Made by a program: the position numbers and the translations under genes
Assembly: GCA_025506515.1 (NCBI GenBank)
Contig: CM046444.1
Location: 72,336,192-72,400,191 of the forward strand
Length of the DNA: 64,000 bases
Direction: 5' to 3'
DNA from: Flaveria trinervia
Lineage: Eukaryota > Streptophyta > Magnoliopsida > Asterales > Asteraceae
Part shown: positions 59,202 to 64,000 of the stretch, piece after piece
Layout: every line of letters starts with the position of its first letter
How positions within the stretch are numbered: the stretch's first letter is position 1
The notes under the pieces: generated by a model
What the model was told of the DNA's origin: nothing
Database searches by the model: none
The model's input: the letters and a program-made list of their open reading frames with translations, nothing else

Positions 59202-62200
59202 TCACTTCCCCATAATGAGTCTGTACGACTCTCTTGTGTAGGCCTCAAGGAAGGTGATTTGTTCCTCCATGGTTAGCTCTTCAGCACCTCCTTCAAACAA
59301 TGATTCCGGCCCATAATACTCAGACAGGTATTGGCCTGTTTCCCATTCTTTAGCTCCACAGTTGTTATTACTCTGTAAGCAAACTCATCCGGGTGATTAC
59401 CCTCTAGGAACAACTGGAGCTCATTTTTCCTGACTTCCTCAAGCCTCTTGTAAACTAACCCCTTTTCACTATTTTGTTTTCCAGCATCTTCTGAGGGGTT
59501 AGATTAGCTTTGTAGGCCTTCTTGAAGTCTTCTAGGATTTCCCAGGGTGAAACTACAAAGACCAGAGAGATCACTTCATCTACGATCTTTTTCACCTGGC
59601 CAATGTATCTCCGAGGTATATTGTTCTTATGAATTCTGTGAGAGACCCTGGGATCAGGCCAAATCCTCACTCTTTCCTTTTGATATGAAAGGTATGCCTG
59701 AGAGTGTAAAGTCTGAGGGCTTGCTCCTTCATATTGATGATGGAAGATGTGGCTGCATAAGCTTTGTCAACTCTCTTCAGCAATTCCTCATCATGCTGTT
59801 TATGAAGCTTCTTCTTCTAGCTTCACTTTAACCATTTGTCTCTGGACTTCAGGAGTAATTGCTGAGGAGTGACTTGTGGCCTTAGGCAACTGAATCACAG
59901 CTGATAGCGGCAGCCTGTCTTCATCATCTTCTTCATCTTCTTCTAGCCCAATATCCTTCTCTTCTTCTTCAAGGGTATATCATCGGCTATGGGTTTTGAG
60001 GGAAAGGGAGTTGGTTTGGTGGGTTGTGTTTTGGGTGGTTTTGGTGTGGGAATGTTGACAGGCTGTGCTAGCATCCTTGAGGTGAGTGTGGCTTTTGATT
60101 GCTTTGCTAGCTCAGTCCTGCTCCCAGCACCCACTTCATTCAAAGCTTCAATAACAAGCCCCTTAGTGTATGCTTCAGACGAACAGATCTTGGTGGTGAT
60201 TGCCAAGATACTGTCCCTGGACCAAGCTTTGATCTCAATCATTGATCTTCCAAGATATTTTGCAATAAATCTTATCATGATTTCTAGCCTTTCTCTTTCT
60301 AACACTTCATAACTTGCCCATCTATTCTGGATTTCTTCAATCTCTAGTCGTCGAATCTCAGAGTCAAGTTTGTTGGTGTCATGACCTTGCCTGAACAGCT
60401 GATCAATGATGTTGTCCATTGATCTACTGTGTTCGGCATCAGCCTCTTTTATCAGTAGCTCCAAGGCTTTATCTTCAGCAATGTGCTCATCAGCACCTTT
60501 CTTTCGCTTGTAGGTGAGCATTGGTTGCTGTTCTTTATCCTTTTGGGCTTGCTTCGCTTCCTTCTTTTCCTCGGATCTTTTCCTCTTCTGTCTTTCACTG
60601 CAGGACTCTCCCCCTTTTGGTTGCATTGGAGGAAGGGGTTGAGACCGCAGAAAGAGTCTTGTGGACAGCAGCATCAACCAAGGGCTGTAATGTTGAGGAA
60701 AGCCTCTCATCAAGGGCTTTGATCACTATATCAGTAATTAGAGGGGTGATGAGAGGGAGGGAATTTTTGAGTGCAGCACCTATTTGCTCAGGAGGGTTCT
60801 GTTCCTGAGAAGTAGGGCCTGAAGCGGAGGCAGGTGGTGGTGATTTTGGGGTGGCTCTGTATTTGGGAAACCTTCAAGGGAAGGTGCCATCTGTGGGTGT
60901 ATGGGGTGGCAGATGGACTTGCATCCTGAGACATCTTGGCCAGCAGCTCTTTGAGTCTGCTAACCTCATCCTCTAGAATGGTGTTTTGAGCAACTACATC
61001 GAAGAAGAAGCTCAGGTCATCATCAGTTGATACTGAATCACCTGACCTCCTGCTTAGAGCAGGATGGACATGCACTGGGTGTAGACCAGTTGGTGCATGT
61101 GCCCCTTGTGCTTGGTACTGGGGACTTCCAGCCTCAGGACAATGTCCATCATCAGCAGTTGCCTCTAGGGAGGTCTTAGCAATGTTACCAGCCTCACTCT
61201 GGTCATGTGCTGAGTCAGAGGAGGTGGCAGCCTCACTAGATATTCTAAGCTCCTTCTCTACACCAGGAGATAGAATTGGGAAACCCCTGTGCTGTGGGTT
61301 CTCAGGGGCACTGTTCCTCCCTCAATTGTAGAGGTATTCCCAGTAATAAGTGGTTTCTGGGGAGGGGGGGTGAGGAGTGCAATTGAGTCAGCACTTGAGC
61401 AACTATTAAGTTTATGGCTGTGAGGGTGGCGTTTGGTGTGCGGGGGTAGAAGCAAGTGTGCACCTGGGGTGGATGGTGCTCTTCAAGGCAATCTCCTCAA
61501 GTGAGGAGATCCCAGTAAGTAGGTGCCCCTTGGGTTGCTGCAGGCTCCTGTTGAGGAGCCTGAAGGCTGTGTGGCTGTGATGGAGGAGTCATGGTATCCA
61601 CTAGGGGTTTGGACTAGTGGATATATCCTGCGTTTGTTGTGCAGGAGCATCCTCAGGGGACTCAATCCCTGAGTAGCCTTGGGTTTTTTTTTGGTGAGTT
61701 TGGTGGGGACATTGGATTTGAGGGTGGTGGCTGTGGGTTCCAGCTGCGTGGGTTTTCGCAGCTTGGCAGCCAGTTTGAGTGTCGGTCGGAGTTGTACCTG
61801 GGGAAATACAGCAGAGTAGCAGGGACTCCCAAGCCAACAAGTCCCTCAGCATTAAGCTGGTCTATTATAATGGCCATTATGAACCGTGGATAGAGTATCC
61901 AACGGTTGGCAGTTAGTTTTTGAGCCATATCTTTGAGCTCTGAAAATATTAATTCTGAAAAATTCAGTGGTTGTTGCTCAAGGATAGAATACATTACCTG
62001 CTGCCATTTGGTGGACATTTGATCCCAAGACGATGTCTTAGGGGCCAAACATACATTGACCATGTGAAAGATCAGGCGCTCAGCGTCATTAAAGTGTTTT
62101 TCATGATTTTGCTGGTGGTACTGAGATCACCTTGATATACATGCTAGATGACATATCTATGGTGCTGATAGATCCGCTGTCGATATCCGAGAGGTAGCAT

Positions 62201-62480
62201 CACTCAGTTGAAGAATTTTACGGATTTTGCAGGAGTAATCACTACTTCTTTGTGGTTGACGATGACCGGAGGGATTGTGTGTTGCTCTCCTCAGTAGTGA
62301 CATTAACGTTCATCCAAAATTGGTTCAAGGATTCGGTATGTAAAACGGGGTTCAGAAGGAATGCCTTGTTGTATTGGGACTGAACCATAGATCGATAGCA
62401 GTATCGAACTTAGTCCAGATCGGCGATTTTGTGAGGTAGGCAACACAGTTGTGTCGCGGTTTAATTTGCATAGACGCCAT
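59202..62480 (-). pseudogene. B ORF3, extra Sirevirus-type gene (broken)
   Basis: I take the ATG at 62480 (MASMQIKPRHNCVAYL...) as the start because it matches the layout of the other ORF3 N-termini better than the downstream ATG at 62388; a frameshift lies near 62388. Then LNQFWMNVNVTTEES, a VMYSILEQQPLNFSELIFSELKDMAQ stretch with LYPRFI (about 61880-61900), Pro/Thr-rich linker, a 256-residue open part (59943-60713) with MDNIIDQLFRQG...SSEAYTKGLVIEALNEVGAGSRTELAK and KKKRRI, and a C-terminal part to 59202. Many frame breaks between 60790 and 61860. Function unknown. Confidence 0.75.
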
Positions 62481-63268
62481 GGAAATTTTTTGGAGAGGAA
62501 CGTTAGGTTTGAAGAAGATAAAGCATGGAGAGCTCAGGTAAGGTTATAGGGTATTTGATAGGGTAACGGGTGAGGAAACGACTGAAGGATGTGGTGTTAG
62601 TCATCAGTAGTTTTAAACGACCGTTGACATGGTATTATCCTTTCAGACGTTGAAACAGCTGTGAAGTCGGGTGTATGTTAGGCATCAGTAGTTTAGAAAA
62701 CTACTGAATACCGTGGTTTTGACTTCAGGTGATTGAAACAAAGGACATGGTGTTTGTCATCAGTAGTTATGAAACTACTGAAGACAGTGGTTTTGTCATC
62801 AGCTGTTGTAAACAACTGAAGACTTGGTATTGGTCATCAGTAGTTATAAAACTGCTGAAGACGTGGTTTTGCTTCAGTTGTTTAAAATGAAACAGCAGTG
62901 GTACAAACGACTGAGGAGAAAGTTCTCTTCAGCTGTTTTCGTCAATTCTTAGCTTTTCAGCTGTTTCAAACTGTCCTCAACACATTCATCAGTCTTTATG
63001 GCTGATTTCAGTTGTTTCATAGGACATCAGTACTATTGTTTACTGATTTCAGTAGTTATGACTGCATCAGTAGTTGTAACTACTTCAGTAGTTTAGAGCA
63101 GATGAGTACTTCAGTACTTGTGAGAACTTTTAGCCTTCAGTAGTTAAAAAAGTACTGAGGTTAAAAGAGCTCATCAGTACTTATATGTGACAGGCACTCA
63201 TGATCATCAATATGAATTACTGAGATCATCAGTAGTTGTCACCTATTCTAGCTGCAGCATACCAAGCC
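62481..63268 (-). promoter_or_regulatory. B pol-ORF3 spacer with palindrome array and candidate promoter
   Basis: No gene. About a dozen TCAGTAGTT / AACTACTGA words at 62590-63245, several arranged as hairpins such as TCAGTAGTTT-AG-AAAACTACTGA (about 62688-62710). Downstream towards ORF3, a TATA-like CCCTATAACC at 62542-62551 lies about 65 bases before the ATG at 62480. Same order as in G and F: array, TATA-like box, ORF3. Confidence 0.5.
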
Positions 63269-64000
63269 TTAACACCAGGTTTTGGAAAGTTGAACTATCC
63301 AAAGGCTTAGTAAAATGTCTGCAAGCTCATCAGCACTGGGCACAAACTTAGGATCAATCAGACCTTTTTCAAAACAATCTCTTATAAAATGATGTCTGAT
63401 CTCTATATGTTTGGTCCTAGAGTGCTGGACTGGATTTTTGACAATGCAAAGAGCTGAAGCACTATCCATTAACAATGGAGTCTTAGTCTCTGTAATGCCA
63501 TAATCCAAAAGTTGGTTTTGAAGCCAGAGTACCTGAGATGTACAGCTTGCAGCAGCAATGTACTCTGCTTCCGCAGTGGTGGAGTAGCAACTGAGGTCTG
63601 TTTCTTGCTCTGCCAAGAAATTAAGCAGTTGCCTAGGAATTGACATCCACCAGAAGTTGATTTCCTGGTCAACTTACACCCTGCATAGTCACTGTCAGAA
63701 AAAGCAACTAATTTACCAGAATGTTGGTAGAATACCATAAACCTAGAGATGGAGTGCCTTGCAGATATCTAAAGATCCTCTTGACTGCAATCAGATGAGA
63801 CTCTTTAGGTGCAGCCTGAAATCTAGCACAAACACATGTAGCAAACATAATATCTGGTCTAGAAGCTGTTAAATACATCAAGGACCCAATCATACATCTG
63901 TAAAGTGTTTCATCAACCACTTTACCTTTCTGATCTGAGTCCAGTTGTGTGGTGCTGCTCATGGGAGTAGAACAGGGCTTACAGTTTTGTAAATCAAACT
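63269..64000 (-). pseudogene. pol: B Pol end: RT C-terminus and RNase H
   Basis: From the window edge: CMIGSLMYLTASRPDIMFATCVCARFQ (63785-63880), RIFRYLQGTPSLGLWY, then a frameshift near 63735; FSDSDYAGCKLTRKSTSGGCQFLG (about 63650-63700), second frameshift near 63600; STTAEAEYIAAASCTSQVLWLQNQLLDYG, VQHSRTKHIEIRHHFIRDCFEKGLI, ending at 63269. RNase H acidic motifs (DSDYAG, EAEY) are kept. Typical copia RNase H. Confidence 0.88.

Larger units (their letters stand above)
58105..64000 (-). mobile_element. Sirevirus-like copia element B, running off the window
   Basis: Minus strand: end of RT/RNase H (63269-64000), spacer with ACTACTGA/TCAGTAGT palindromes, ORF3 (59202-62480), purine tract, 3' LTR (58105-58985). 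Same family as B'. Gag, integrase and most of RT lie beyond 64000. Confidence 0.88.

Overview
The window is plant nuclear DNA made almost entirely of decayed, nested LTR retrotransposons; I see no host gene, tRNA, rRNA or CRISPR array. The evidence is Ty1/copia Gag-protease-integrase-RT-RNase H blocks on both strands, LTRs with TG...CA ends, purine tracts, a tRNA-iMet-type primer site and one Ty3/gypsy remnant. From memory of the families the coding blocks look most like those of Asteraceae, which is an inference. Every coding block is broken.

Two groups dominate. (i) 'A' elements are compact copia elements with no gene after pol: A1 (+, 1-5682), A- (minus, 42146-46333) and A3 (+, 48490-55040). 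(ii) Large Sirevirus-like copia elements carry an extra gene (ORF3) between pol and the 3' LTR: G (+, 5683-12605), F (+, 12606-42145, interrupted), E (minus, 19231-34402), B' (minus fragment inside E, 23697-28016) and B (minus, 58105 to the window end).

Layout: A1 tail and LTR; G pol-ORF3-LTR; F pol, then a 3.1-kb F segment present three times in tandem (15195-18315, 18316-36569, 36570-39636). The middle copy was split by the 15.2-kb element E, which has 723-bp LTRs at both ends and a near-perfect 5-bp target duplication. E itself contains B', which replaced the end of the E RT, its RNase H and its spacer. F ends with a full-length ORF3 and LTR at 42145, abutting A- inside its RT. A- and A3 point away from each other around an inverted pair of A LTRs (46334-48157) and a purine tract-LTR-primer site junction. 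A3 RT/RNase H was replaced by a gypsy-type LTR block (52702-54187). A weak Ty3/gypsy RT remnant (about 57000-58060) precedes B.

Most notable observations: each Sirevirus family has its own short palindromic motif amplified both in U3 upstream of the LTR TATA box and in the pol-ORF3 spacer. In G, F and B the spacer array is followed by a TATA-like element and then ORF3, suggesting that ORF3 is its own transcription unit. ORF3 of E and F shares a small AT-rich GT-AG intron at the same place and phase, and F has a candidate spliced ORF3 leader in all three tandem copies. The three copies share one premature stop, so they were multiplied as DNA after the gene had died.
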